The notes beneath the pieces were generated by a model. It saw only the letters and a list, made by a program, of their open reading frames with translations. It did not search any database and had not been told where the DNA came from. This document shows positions 35,389 through 49,113 of a stretch of 64,000 nt of DNA, in pieces. Within the stretch, counting starts at the first letter, position 1. The number at the start of each line of letters is the position of its first letter. Origin of the DNA: Dentipellis sp. KUC8613 (Eukaryota; Basidiomycota; Agaricomycetes; Russulales; Hericiaceae); assembly GCA_002286715.1 (NCBI GenBank), contig NSJX01000031.1:36266-100265 (forward strand), written 5' to 3'. The translations under genes were made by a program, and so were the position numbers.

Positions 35389-36031
35389 TCCAAACTCGTC
35401 AAACCTATTTCTCTACTGCAGCCGGATGTTTCTAATATTATGTCTGTTGTAAGTTTAATTAGGCGAGGGTATGCAGTCCGTTTTATAGGTTCATATAGGT
35501 CCAATTTTTCAATTTCACTTGATGTCCAGACTATTCATGTCGTTGTGACATGTTTAGTCAAAATGCTAAGAAACCCTTGTCTCAGGAAAAGGAAAGGCAG
35601 GCACCTGATAGTTACCTCTATCAGGTCCACACTATGTTTTGAACATGTCAGGAAAGCAAAGCAAAGCATTTCTCTAGGGCCGAACCACATGCAAGAAGGG
35701 AGAGCCTTCCGGTTGCCGTTGCCATGTGCTAAGACGAACTGATGCGCACGCTCTCTCCGTGTAGGAGGGCTGAATGAAGTGTTGCCTTCTTGACATGCTT
35801 CAAAATGTTCAAGATCTGTCCGAAATTTGCACACCATGGCAGAGCCAATCAAGTCCAATCTGGCCTAACAGCAGCAGCCACTCAACGTATGAACGTACAC
35901 CCAATAAAAATCCCCCCAGAAATCCTAAAAGATACTGGAACGTCAAACCCCCGATCGGGACAAAGGATAAGCACCCAAACCGGTACGCACAACCACGACC
36001 ACGACCAAGGCAGGCCACACCTCCAGCGGTC
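35389..36031. other. AT-rich spacer after the tRNA-like sequence
   Basis: Noticeably AT-rich to about 35680, with no supported gene. It might be the body of a tRNA-derived element. Confidence 0.4.
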
Positions 36032-36942
36032 TCACACACCCGTCTCACCCGCCTGCGCCTCCACATCATCAGGCGCACACGCCCGCCTCTTCGCGGGACT
36101 CGCGTTCTGTCCCCCGAGCGTGCCCTCCTCCAGCTGCCGTTGCGGGCGCTGCACGTCGACCGGAACAATGACAACCGACGTGCTGCGGTGCGCCGCGGAG
36201 GTATTGACGGTGATCTGCTGCCCGGCCGAGTGCACGCGCACGGTTGAATACCCCTGCTCATGCCCGTGGCCCTGCTCCGAGTCGCTCCCCGCGAGCGTGC
36301 TGCCGGTGAACAGCGGCGGCGTGAGCAGCGACGAGCGCGACTTGATGTACGTGAAGAACGACGACGACGGCCGCCCGAGCGTGAGCGTCGGCAGCCCGCG
36401 GCGCTCGAGCAGCTGCGACGGGGGCGCGCCGGGGCCGCCGACCTGGTCGTTCGCCATGATCCCGCTGCCTCGCCGCGCGAAGAGGCGCCCGGGCCAGCTG
36501 AGGCGCAGCAGGCGGCTCGCGCGGCGGCTGCTGGCGTCCGCCGCCGCGGGCGAGGTGATCTGCTTGCCGGTGAGGACGGGGTAGAAGTAGAAGCATGCGA
36601 AGACGGCGAGGACGAGGATCGCGACGACTATGATGACGACTGCGGTGCACGTGCGGTGAGTTGGGCGTGCGTTCTCGATGAGAGGTGGGCATGCTCACTG
36701 GTAGCGGCATTGAGAGGTTCGACGTGGAGGTATAGGATCTCGCCCTCCTTGTTTGGGCCAACAGGGACGGTGTCGGACAAGACCTGAAGGTTCGGTGCAT
36801 CGGCGGTGGCCTTCATGCGCACGAAGGAGAATGGTTCAGAAGTAGAAGGAGCGTAGGAGTCGATAGACTGTGGTGGCAAAGGAGCGACGGCGTTGGCAGG
36901 GAGGGCGTTAGCCATACCCAGTTGCGGGGAGAGGACAACCAT
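36032..36942 (-). CDS. Small single-pass membrane protein, family unknown
   Basis: Two exons joined in frame by an intron at about 36634-36697. The first gives MVVLSPQLGMANALPANAVA and a polar stretch with LQVLSDTVPVGPNKEGEILY; the junction gives NAATIVIIVVAILVLAVFAC, a single membrane helix ending FYFYPVL. The cytoplasmic part is basic (RRASRLLRLSWPGRLFARR), then has RRGLPTLTLGRPSSSFFTY and ends EAQAGETGV. An open frame just before the ATG (LRTGCALAA) would complete a good signal peptide, so the true start may lie upstream in another exon. Function unknown; a type I membrane protein is inferred. Confidence 0.6.
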
Positions 36943-37290
36943 GGCGGCGAGCGCACACCCCGTGCGCAGGGTGTGATAAAGCCTTGTTTCGTGTCAGCCT
37001 GAGCCTCGCCCACCTCCCGTTTGTGTCTTTGGAATGCATCAGTGCCCGGGACCGCCGAGGCTCACGCGCTGGAGCTCGCGGCTGACAGGAGTTCATGCAC
37101 GCCCGGTCGACAATTACAACAACAAGACAGTCCTCGTACCCGTCGAATACATACACATGGCACGCTTCATGGGGCGCAGGATGGCAAGCCCGCTTTTCAT
37201 AGAGAAAACAAAACAAACAAAACAAAAAGGAGACAGACCGAGACCGGGACCGAGACCAACACACTGCGTAACTAGTCATAGAGCCAATGC
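36943..37290. other. Spacer between membrane-protein gene and SEC23
   Basis: About 350 bp, partly purine-rich (AAAACAAAACAAACAAAAC at about 37204-37222). It may hold the missing 5' exon of the upstream gene. Confidence 0.4.
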
Positions 37291-40061
<2,771 letters not shown>

Positions 40062-41162
40062 GCCAGGCGAATTGGACGGTAGAGCGGGAGGAGGGGAGGA
40101 GGAGAGGGTTACTGGTGTCTGTGGACTGGACACGTCGTCTTGGGCTTGATACGTTCGCCATTGCGCGGCAAACAGCGACAAACAGTCGGCGATTGGCTCT
40201 TTGCAGTACTCGTCCACCAGCCAGCGCAAATTCAATCGTCGTGGACCGGGCGCTCCTGCGCGCTGGGAGATATATGTGTTTGTATGATGTGCAGCTCTTG
40301 TCCCTGGTCCCCGCCGGACCCGAATTTCGATAAGTTCCGGGGCATGATATGCCGTCGTGAACACAAACTTTCCTCCGCTCATAGCACTCTCGATCTCCAA
40401 TGCATTTGTTTATTGACATCATCCCTTTTCCACACAGGAATAAACCGACGACTCCACAACCAGTTCCACTAGAAGATCAGTAGAGAGTTTTGGAAAGTCC
40501 TGCGAGTTGTCAGCTCCACCGTCGCGAACCTCGATAACCGAGAGATTTGATGAGATCCATACTTTATTTGGGAACTTTTATGAGAAATTTGGAGCTATCG
40601 TGGAGCGGATCTCTCGGTTATCGAGGAAAAGAAGAGCGGAGCTCGCACTCGCAGCTGTTTCCAAAACTCTCTAGTGCACTGTGCCGTTCTAACGGATTAT
40701 GTTGTCGGCGTTAGCATTGACTGACATTATTATATCAAGCCCTGCGAACTCTCGGACACAAACTCCCGGTGGGTATAACCGATATGAAATTGCGAGGCCT
40801 TCTATCTTCCCCTCCTGATACTGACGAGCACTGGCTCACGAAGGCAATACAAAGGCAAGGCATAGTTCAATGTTGTTCTAACAAAATTCAAAATCAAACA
40901 TATCAGTGGCCTTAACCCGGGGATAGGGTTCGGCCTTGCTAACCACACGCCGACCCCCTGTTGGTCAAGCCCGAGCCTGCGTCCTTCCCATCTCTGCCTC
41001 CTGGCCATCTCCGAGTCGGTCTGAAGCTTGCTACCTACGCTACGTATCTCCCTTACTCCTAGAGCAAGCCTCGCCTCGGCCAATGCCCGAGGCTACTGCT
41101 ATAAGGGCCGTGCCCAACCGCCAGATTTCCCGCACGCTTCCCCAAAGCGAAAGACCCCTCCA
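40062..41162. other. Divergent promoter interval between SEC23 and NmrA-like genes
   Basis: Holds the SEC23 5' flank, the fold-back element at 40481-40673, and the NmrA-like promoter. No other gene supported. Confidence 0.6.
40481..40673. mobile_element. MITE-like fold-back element with TA ends
   Basis: Terminal inverted repeats are a perfect 16-mer: TAGAGAGTTTTGGAAA at 40481-40496 and its complement ending at 40673. A second perfect 18-bp inverted pair lies inside (CCTCGATAACCGAGAGAT near 40530 and its complement near 40608). The arms pair imperfectly between these blocks. No coding capacity in 193 bp. Both ends read TA, as expected for a Tc1/mariner-type TA target duplication, although TA is part of the palindrome and so is ambiguous. 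Confidence 0.7.
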
Positions 41163-42469
41163 ATGTCTACCTCAGAGAAGAAACTCATCCTCGTAATCGG
41201 CGCCACGGGCGCACAGGGCATGAAGGTCATCGAGGCTCTGCTCCGGCCCTCCGAGTCGGGTGCGCCGTCTCCTTGGGCCGTCCGTGCGCTCACAAGGAAC
41301 GTGGCCGGAAACCGCGCGCAAGCGCTCGCAAAGCGGGGCGTGGAGGTCGTGCAAGGTGAGCACATTCCTCTCCCCTCCTGCACACGGAGAGTGTCAACCG
41401 ATACCTGGGAATCCTAGGCTCGTTTTTGGACTTTGACGCCGTCCTGGCTGCGATGAAGGGCGTATACGGCGCCTTCGTCAACACCGACGGGTTCACTGTG
41501 GGAGAGCAGCGCGAGATCTACGCCGCGATGCGCATCTTCGAGTCGGCAAAGCAGACAGGTACCCTCAAACACTTCATTTGGAGCGGCGGACCGTATTCAC
41601 TGAAGGTACGGTCACTTGAATACGTACTCCGCGGCTTCGAGTCTTCGAAAGCGCATCGCAACGGCGCACATCATTCTGATGCATCACTTATCATATATAG
41701 TTGGGTGGCTATGATCCGAAATACAAGGTTGACCATAACGATGCAAAGGGGCGCGTGGCGGATTTCATCAGGGTGCAGCCTTCCGGCACGGGCGAGGGCG
41801 AGATGGCCTGGACCATCCTCACGTTTGGGATCTACATGGACATGTTGAAGTTTGTGCGTGCACTTTTAGCGACACTTTCATTCCTCGCCCGGCGCTGAAA
41901 AATGACCCGCAACGCAGGTCCTGATAGGGCCGCAGAACACCCGCCCCGATGGCACGCGCGTGTTCTTCAACCCCCTCGGCGCGGACCCAGTCGCGCTGAT
42001 CGCGCTCGACGACCTCGCGTGGTGGGTCCGCTACTCATTCGAGCACATCGACAAGGCCGCGGGGCAGGACTTCACCATCGCGAGCGACGAGGTGTCCTTC
42101 CCCACCTTCGTGAAGCAGTTCACTGCAGTCACGGGCAAGCCCGCGGTGCACATCCAGCCGACGCCCGAGGGCTGGTTCGACATCGTCGTCGACCCCGACC
42201 GGCCGCTCGCCGGCATGAACCGCGCGGGCGACGGCACGACGACCGTGCGCCAGAATTTCACGGCGTGGTGGCACTGGTGGCACGACTCTGCTAAGCTGTG
42301 GCCGGTCGACATGCAGTGGGTGCGGTCCGTGCATCCGGGCACGCTGTCCGTGGAGGACTGGATGCGGAAGATACACTGGGACGGCTCGTTGGATCTCGCG
42401 ACGCTCAAGTCGGGCGAGGTGGGCGAGGGCCGGTTCGAGTTCGACATGGACAAGGTGCGCGCGCTCTGA
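41163..42469 (+). CDS. NmrA-like NAD(P)-binding protein
   Basis: NmrA-like proteins have a Rossmann fold of the short-chain dehydrogenase type; some sense NAD(P) redox state and others act as reductases. Start MSTSEKKLILVIGATGAQGM with the glycine-rich GATGAQG motif. Four exons: the first ends at about 41354 and joins to give VVQGSFLDFDAVLAAMKGVY, then AFVNTDGFTVGEQREIYAAM, LKHFIWSGGPYSLKLGGYDP, WTILTFGIYMDMLK, and a long last exon with VALIALDDLAWWVRYSFEHI and DEVSFPTFVKQFTAVTGKP. It ends FEFDMDKVRAL at 42469. The length, about 360 residues, is normal for the family. No active-site YxxxK is evident, so a regulatory or non-classical role is possible. Confidence 0.85.
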
Positions 42470-44476
42470 GTCCGGCGGCCTGCAGACGCGGGTTGGAGCC
42501 GGATGTCGGGGCGGAGTGTCAGGTTGAGTCTGGGAAGGGCGTCGCGCGCTTCGGGGATACAAGCACAGAGAGGGGGGTTCGCGTCTTCTGGTCTTCTAGC
42601 GGGTCGTTTGCTTGTCTGTACGCATGTGTACCGTACTTGGCTCCTGGAATGTACGCACGCTTCTAACTATTTGGCTTGCCATCAACTCGGGGCCGTTATC
42701 TGTCCATCATCATTGCCCAGTTGGTCGAAGCATTGGTTCCCAATATTGCGTCGGCTTCGCGCCTCTGCATTATCTGTTCACAGCGACGTCAGCGACTGAA
42801 TTGCTTAGCGCATCCGTGCCCCCGCGCCTGGCAGCTCGGATATGACGGGGCAATCCTCCTTCTGATTGTTCCTCTCCGCCTTCTGATCCCTCGGAGCGCC
42901 CGTAATCTCGCAGGCGTCCCGCAGACATTAGGGTTGGAGGAGGTCCGGTGTACATGACCATGTGCGTGGTGCACGCCATAGCTATAGCCTACGTGCCTCC
43001 GACTTATCTGCAGCGGAGCGCCCATGTCCTGCCGCTGGGTTCACTTCCGGTTGCAGCATCGTCTGCTCGTCCCGCTGCGAGCTCGAGATAAGGGGGCCCC
43101 ATGGCACGAGCGGAACAATCGGTGCCTGCTCCGCGGGGGAACGTGAACGCGTTCGCGGAAGAGGCTTGCGGTTTCAAGGGGTTACTTGGGAGGAGCCAAA
43201 GATCCTGCAAGTGATAAGTACGCGCGACGCGGCCTCGCTGCGGGCACGAGTGGCAATCCGGCTCCCATTCTCGTACGATATACAAATACGCGTGTTACCT
43301 GTGACCAGAGCCGCCGCCCGCCCCACTGCGCTCCTCAATTCCCCCGAAGATGGCACGATATCTGGTGGTTATATGGCTGGTTCGAACCGCAGGTAGAGAT
43401 GAAACGGGCACAGCCCCTGCGGGGGCGGGAGACTGTATTTGTATTGCGACCCTCATGCCGATGCGCATGTGTGAGTGTATCCTACCAAAGACTAGGATGA
43501 CGTGCCTTGAACTTCGCGGGTGCCATGTTTGTACGTAGCTCGGGCCATGTGACTCGGCGCGAAAGGCTATTCATCTTGCGACGGGGGGCCCGGAAATAGC
43601 ACGCGAGCGCATGCTCGTAGCGCACGCTGCCAGAAAATAATTTAAATGTGAAAATCCGGTTTCGTAGCGGTGGAGGAGAAGAAAATATTGGCACAGGGAG
43701 ACAGACTCACCGAAGAGACGAACTACGTCAGTTACCATATCAGGCGCGCGGGGTCACGTAGCCGTCGGAACGATCACGTTCGGCCAGCTCACGTCCTGCT
43801 GTCACAATCCATGTCCTCAGCTCTCTGCTCTCCTCGTCGCGCATGAATCTACTCCGAATCGCGTATTATGGACCGCACCGGGCTCCGCCGTCGGCCTCTG
43901 GCGCAGAAAGCAGTGAGTTCTCATGCTTATCAGAAACTGACAGCCATCACAAGACCGCCTGATGGCTTGGTGGCGGCTTGTTGGGCTCTGCCATTGGCAC
44001 AGCTCGGTTGTTTGCTTAGATGGATGCTTGTGGGATGCTCCTGAGCTTTCCAGATCCTTCTACGGTGCGCGAACGAACCCCGTGGTCAGTGAGAGAGCGA
44101 GGGCGACAGCCGCCCACGGCCGGTGGCGGGGGACCGAAGACCTTAGGACGGCGGTAACGTGTCCCCTTGCCACTTTGGTCTCCCAGACCGGTCCCAGACC
44201 CACATATGGGGCGCGAAGCCGGACAGGCGCCCATGAGCCAATTACGATAAATAGGGCAAACAAGGTATGCTCGTCTTCACCCCCACTCTCTTCTTCCCCC
44301 CGCATCCCCACTTTCCTCCTCCTCCTCTCGCCCGGTCTTCATTCTTCGCTATATAGTCACCCTTTGCCTTCTGCCTCGTTTACGACCAACTAACAGCACG
44401 GCTATCCTTTTCTTCGCTCGTCTCCCGCTTTCCTGTTTCAGTACACCTATTCGCCTTGACGATTCCTACCTTCACG
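42470..44476. other. About 2 kb without a supported gene
   Basis: Short ORFs on both strands, none with domain or intron structure. The last ~200 bp are pyrimidine-rich (CT-tracts from about 44275), typical of a fungal promoter for the following gene. Confidence 0.45.
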
Positions 44477-45434
44477 ATGTACTCCCTCCCTAATCCCCGT
44501 CGCTCTCTTCGCCTCCTTTCCCCGTTAGATGAGATCCCCTTAGAGCCAGCGTTCCCGCACCACCAACTCTTCAGGTACTGCTGCCTGTACTGCCTTGCGC
44601 CCCCCTTTCCTCGCTTACGTCGTGTGCCTCAGCGTGCCGGTCGTCTCATCTTTGGGTCTCTTCGAAGATACTCCTGATATGGCGAACGACCAACTCCCCA
44701 CGCCCAGCTCCGTTGGAGCGAGCATGGGTGCCCTCCCGACGTGCGTGCTCGGTCCCCCTCCAGCTGCTCCTCATACTAATAACAGTGCCCACTACGCCCA
44801 GCCTCACGGTGGATCCTCGTCCGACCTCTCCCCCACCCACCGACACGCTGTTGAGTGCGCAACAACTCCCAACCCCAGCACAAGAGATGGACCCCCCTCC
44901 TGCACCCCGGCTGCAGGACATGGACTCCTTTTCGGACGGCACAGCCCTGGGCAGCTTCACGTACAGCTTGACTTCTGAACACGACACCGTTGCATTCTCG
45001 CCAACTCACCCAACCCGGTCCATCGAGATATGGATCGACGACGTCTTACGCTCCCTGGCCGACGACGACGACGACGACAGCGATGACCGTGATTCGCACG
45101 CACGGACGCACGACCGCCCGCGTCCCTCTGCTCTGCACCCCGAGGTTAGCCGCTTTCGTTTGCCGTGAATGATACCTCTGAGGCCTGTTTGGTCAAGGAA
45201 CCGTCGACCAAGCGTCGACGGGTGCAGTTCACTCTTCCTGCCGGGCCCAGTGTGGAACGCCTCGATACCGCGCAGGCTATAAGGCGACGCCAGTCGTGTC
45301 CCGCCGTGGACGTCGGCGTGGGTGTCGCCCAGCGCGTGGGTGTTCCCGAGGACCTTTTGACTCCGCTGTCCTCCGCCGCTCCTCCCACGCCGGGGCCGGT
45401 TCCCAGGCCGTCCTCCGCCCCACCCTTCCTCTGA
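44477..45434 (+). CDS. Hypothetical acidic, Ser/Pro-rich protein with basic KRRRV patch
   Basis: Four exons join in frame: MYSLPNPRRSLRLLSPLDEI ...HHQLF, then SVPVVSSLGLFEDTPDMAND ...GASM, then VPTTPSLTVDPRPTSPPPTD ...SALHPE with a run of Asp codons at 45061-45078, then EPSTKRRRVQFTLPAGPSVE to ...PSSAPPFL and a stop at 45434. The proposed introns are 60-65 bp with GT..AG, one with CTAAT as branch site. The block RSIEIWIDDVLRSLADDDDD is the only part that looks structured. KRRRV could be a nuclear signal. I do not recognise the family. Confidence 0.6.
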
Positions 45435-46227
45435 GGGCTGCTGCCCCTCACTAGAGGTAGACGCCTCGACTCTCCGCTTCTCCCTCTGCCGTTGACACCG
45501 TCAATTCTCTATAGCCAGCATCAGAGCTGATCACGACGGGGTCAGCTTGACCCACTGTACTATATATCCCCCCCTCTTTTCTGTTTTTGCTTTCAACTGG
45601 TACTTGTACATGCACAACATGCATCCTGAGCTCGATGGACTCCCTAATCATGTCTCTGGTGTATGCTGAATCTCGTGTAGAAGCCAGCCGGAGCTCGTTT
45701 GGACTCCCGCTTTCTTGTATAGTGGCCTCGGCAGGCCCGTTACGATCCTTACGACCATGCCACGACCATGGATGTATGTATACTAGACCTCCACCCCACC
45801 CCATCCTTCCCTACAGATAACACACTGCAATCTTTTACTTGGAAATATATGGTGTATACCCTGTTTACCTAGATATTCTTGTTCGTGTCGAGAGGATCGT
45901 CGTCGACTCATAATTGCAGCACAGCTGTAATTGACTGTAACTGAGGTCGATCGCGGAGAGAGTCATTTGCATCGGCCTCGGCACCGGGGCACTGCATCTT
46001 ATCTTATCATCTGCTGACTAAAACACCTTCCGCGCTTTGAGCATTCTTGCTTGCCACTTTTCTAAGCAGCTTCAAAACTTCCTCCTGCGTACCTCCTTCC
46101 TCCTTGCCTCTTCCTCCTCTTCGTTTTCTTTGTATCGTTTACCCAAAACTCAAGAGAACCGTGTATTCTGCCCTCCGGGCGTGCATTGTATCTATAGACA
46201 CCACAGATTATCGACGGATCGCCCGCT
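45435..46227. other. Intergenic interval with NMD3 promoter
   Basis: About 790 bp, with the double-GATA site at 45996-46008 and pyrimidine-rich sequence before the NMD3 start. No gene seen. Confidence 0.5.
45996..46008 (-). promoter_or_regulatory. Double GATA site (GATAAGATAAGAT)
   Basis: Minus-strand reading of the same 13-mer found upstream of cystathionine gamma-synthase and the permease; here 220 bp upstream of the NMD3 start. Confidence 0.45.
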
Positions 46228-48221
46228 ATGGAATTCGTACCGGCGCCCGCTGTGCATCGCGTACTTTGTGCGGATTGCGGTACGTCGTTGTCCATATGGC
46301 GGTGTTTTATGCTCTGATCTTCCTCTTCTGTACGCTAGGTATACCCATCACCCCTAATTCTGCGAACTTGTGTGTAGGATGCTTGAGAAATTCGTGAGCG
46401 GAACATTTATAAGCTTTCTGTGCGCTTCTAACCGCTCTGCAGCGTCGACATCACCGAGGGCATCCCAAAACAATGTGCGTAACTCCCACCTCCTCTAATC
46501 TTGAGTGTCGTCTGACTTCGGACCACCTCAGCTGCTGTATCATACTGCCGAAATTGTGAACGTTTCCTAGCCCCGCCCGGGCAATGGATTATTGCCCGAC
46601 CTGAATCACAAGAGCTGCTCGCCCTGTGTCTGAAGAAGCTCAAGGGCCTGAGTAAGGTCCGGCTGACGGAGGCGCACTTCATCTGGACAGAGCCCCACTC
46701 GAAGCGCCTGCGTGTATCGCTTACGATCCAGAAGGAGGTACGCGCGGCCCTCATGTCCGTTATCTCCATGATCATAGCGCTCACGCACCTCGTGTTTTGG
46801 ACCCTGTCGCGTCCTAGGTTCTTACGAACACCATCTTGGAGCAGATTTTCGAGATTGAGTACTTGGTCCAGTACGGGCAGTGCCCGGACTGCGCCAAGCT
46901 CGCGGCGAAAAATACGTGGAAGGCGCTCGTGCAGGTCCGCCAGAAGGTCCCGCACAAGCGGACGTTCTTGTTCCTTGAGCAGCTCATCCTGAAGAATGGC
47001 GCGCAGAAGGACACGATTATGGTCAAGGAGGTCAAGGACGGGCTCGACTTCTTTTACAGTGCCAGAGGTCATGCCCTCAAGATGACGGAGTTCTTGGCCG
47101 CGCATGTACCAGTCCGGTGAGTGCACCCCGGCTTATCTGGCACTCAGGAGCTCACGGCGCGCAGAACGAAGGCCTCCGAGCGCCTGCTCTCCTCCGATAC
47201 CCACTCCAACACGGCGAACTTCAAGCACACGTACTCGGTCGAGATCGTGCCGATCTGCAAGGACGACCTGGTGTGCATCCCGCCCAAGCTCGCGCGGCAG
47301 CTGGGCAACATCAGCCCGCTGACCGTGTGCACGCGCGTCGGCAACTCGCTGCACCTGCTCGACCCCGCGACGCTGCAGTTCTGCGAGGTCACGTCGCCGA
47401 TCTACTGGCGCGCGCCGTTCGAGGCGCTCGCGTCCGTGAGCGACATGGTCGAGTTCACCGTGCTCGACATCGAGCCCTCGGGCGCGACGCGCGGCAAGTG
47501 GGTCCTCGCGGACGCGCAGGTCGCGCTCTCCGGCGCATTCCGCTCGTCCGGGACGCACGACGGCGACGCGGACATGATGGACTACGAGGGCGCGGCGTCC
47601 GCGAACCAGATCTTCCACACGCGCACGCACCTCGGCGCGATCCTGCAGCCGGGCGACACCGTGCTGGGCTACCACCTGAGCAACACGAACTTCAACTCGG
47701 ACGACTTTGCGAGCCTCCCGCAGGACCGCCTGCCGGACATCGTGCTCGTGAAGAAGGCGTACCCGAACCGCCGCAAGAAGAACAAGACGCGCAGCTGGCG
47801 CCTCCGCAGCATTGCAAAGGAGGAAGGCGAGGAGGGCGAGACGGGCGCCGCGCGCGGTGTCGTCGGCCGCATGGGCGGCCGCGACCAGAAGAAGGTCGAG
47901 GAGGATTACGAGCTCTTCTTGCGCGACCTGGAGGAGGATCCCGAGATGCGTAGCGCGGTCAACTTGTACAAGGCCGACGGCATGAAGACCGAGAAGGCAG
48001 GCTCCGGGCTTGCGGGCGGAAAGACGAGGAAGCGGGCACAGTTCTCGATGGATGTCGACGAGGCTGGAGCGGCGCATGGGGTGGAGGTGGCGGAGATGAC
48101 GGCGGAAGTGGCTGAAGCTGAGGAGCCGGAGGAGGCTGATTTCCCCGAAGTGCGGTTGGATGAGCTGCTTGAGAACTTTGATGATATGACTCTTGGAGAA
48201 GAGCCAGAAGAGGAACTGTAG
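46228..48221 (+). CDS. NMD3: Nmd3, 60S ribosomal export adapter
   Basis: Nmd3 binds late pre-60S particles and carries the nuclear export signal for Crm1. Start MEFVPAPAVHRVLCADCG, spliced to IPITPNSANLCVGCLRNS, VDITEGIPKQ and VSYCRNCERFLAPPGQW. Four CxxC pairs (CADC, CVGC, CRNC, CPDC) form the zinc-binding N-terminal domain. LLALCLKKLKGLSKVRLTEA, EQIFEIEYLVQYGQCPDCAK and KHTYSVEIVPICKDDLVCIP are typical family blocks. The rest has the eIF5A/SH3-like region, a basic stretch (PNRRKKNKTRSWRL) and an acidic C-terminus with a leucine-rich export-signal-like segment (VRLDELLENFDDMTLGEE). It stops at 48221. Confidence 0.95.
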
Positions 48222-49113
48222 GCATTTTAGTTCAATATTCATCATCCATATTCTCTTGTGAGGTGGGAAGTACACATACCTCGGGTTTCGTGAATTAAAA
48301 CATGCTCGAATTTGTGGCACCTTTGTCAAAGCTTCACAAAAAACAAAATGGAGTGTATAGTCATCAGCTATATGTACATGCCTATTGATACCGACAAGTA
48401 AGTAAATTTGATGAAAACAACGACACACTGTTACATGGTCAATCCATTTTATAAGAAAAACAGTCTACCGACCACGTGCAGAGAAGGCAGCTGGAAAAGG
48501 TACATTTTCAACAACTGTTCGCGAGGACAGGTGCCAGTGTATATTACAGTATTGAGGAGGTTCGTGCACTGTGGCACGAACAATCGAGGTCCCTGATAAA
48601 TAGTTAGGCGTATCGATACTCGAGCTGCTGAGGGTGACGCTGCGTAGGCTCAATTCGCCACCAACCATGCCTGTGGGAAACAGAGAAAGCCCCGATGTTG
48701 TTGGAAAATGGCGGTCATCATGTCATCATGCCGCAGCTTCAGGACTATGGATGTAAGTAGTGGTAAGAGGAAGACTGCGTATCGGCCAGTACCGGCCTGC
48801 GCGTACACAAAGTATATTGCGATTCAGTACTTATAGTAACCGACGTCTCCTCCGCCATCGTCTCCTGTTAGTCAAGCGGGCTTTGATCAGAGCCGTCTTG
48901 ATCGACACATGATTCCACGCGACCGTAGGTACTTATACTTCAACTAACAAGGTTCACGCGCATCCCGCCTTCTTCAGAACGGCCATCTTTGAACCATCTC
49001 CCTCGTCACGACCCACAGGTTTATTCACGTATCAAGGTCTCTAAGTCTTGCGTCGAATATTGTGTTGTTACACATTCCAGAAACAGGAGAACTAGCTGCT
49101 TGTAGGAATAGTC
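48222..49113. other. Intergenic interval
   Basis: About 890 bp, AT-rich to 48450, with no supported gene. Confidence 0.5.

Noticed and set aside
47133..48428. 431-codon minus-strand ORF opposite NMD3
   Set aside because: It is the complement of a well-supported gene with strong GC-rich codon bias, and has an Arg/Val/His-rich composition typical of a shadow frame with no domain.
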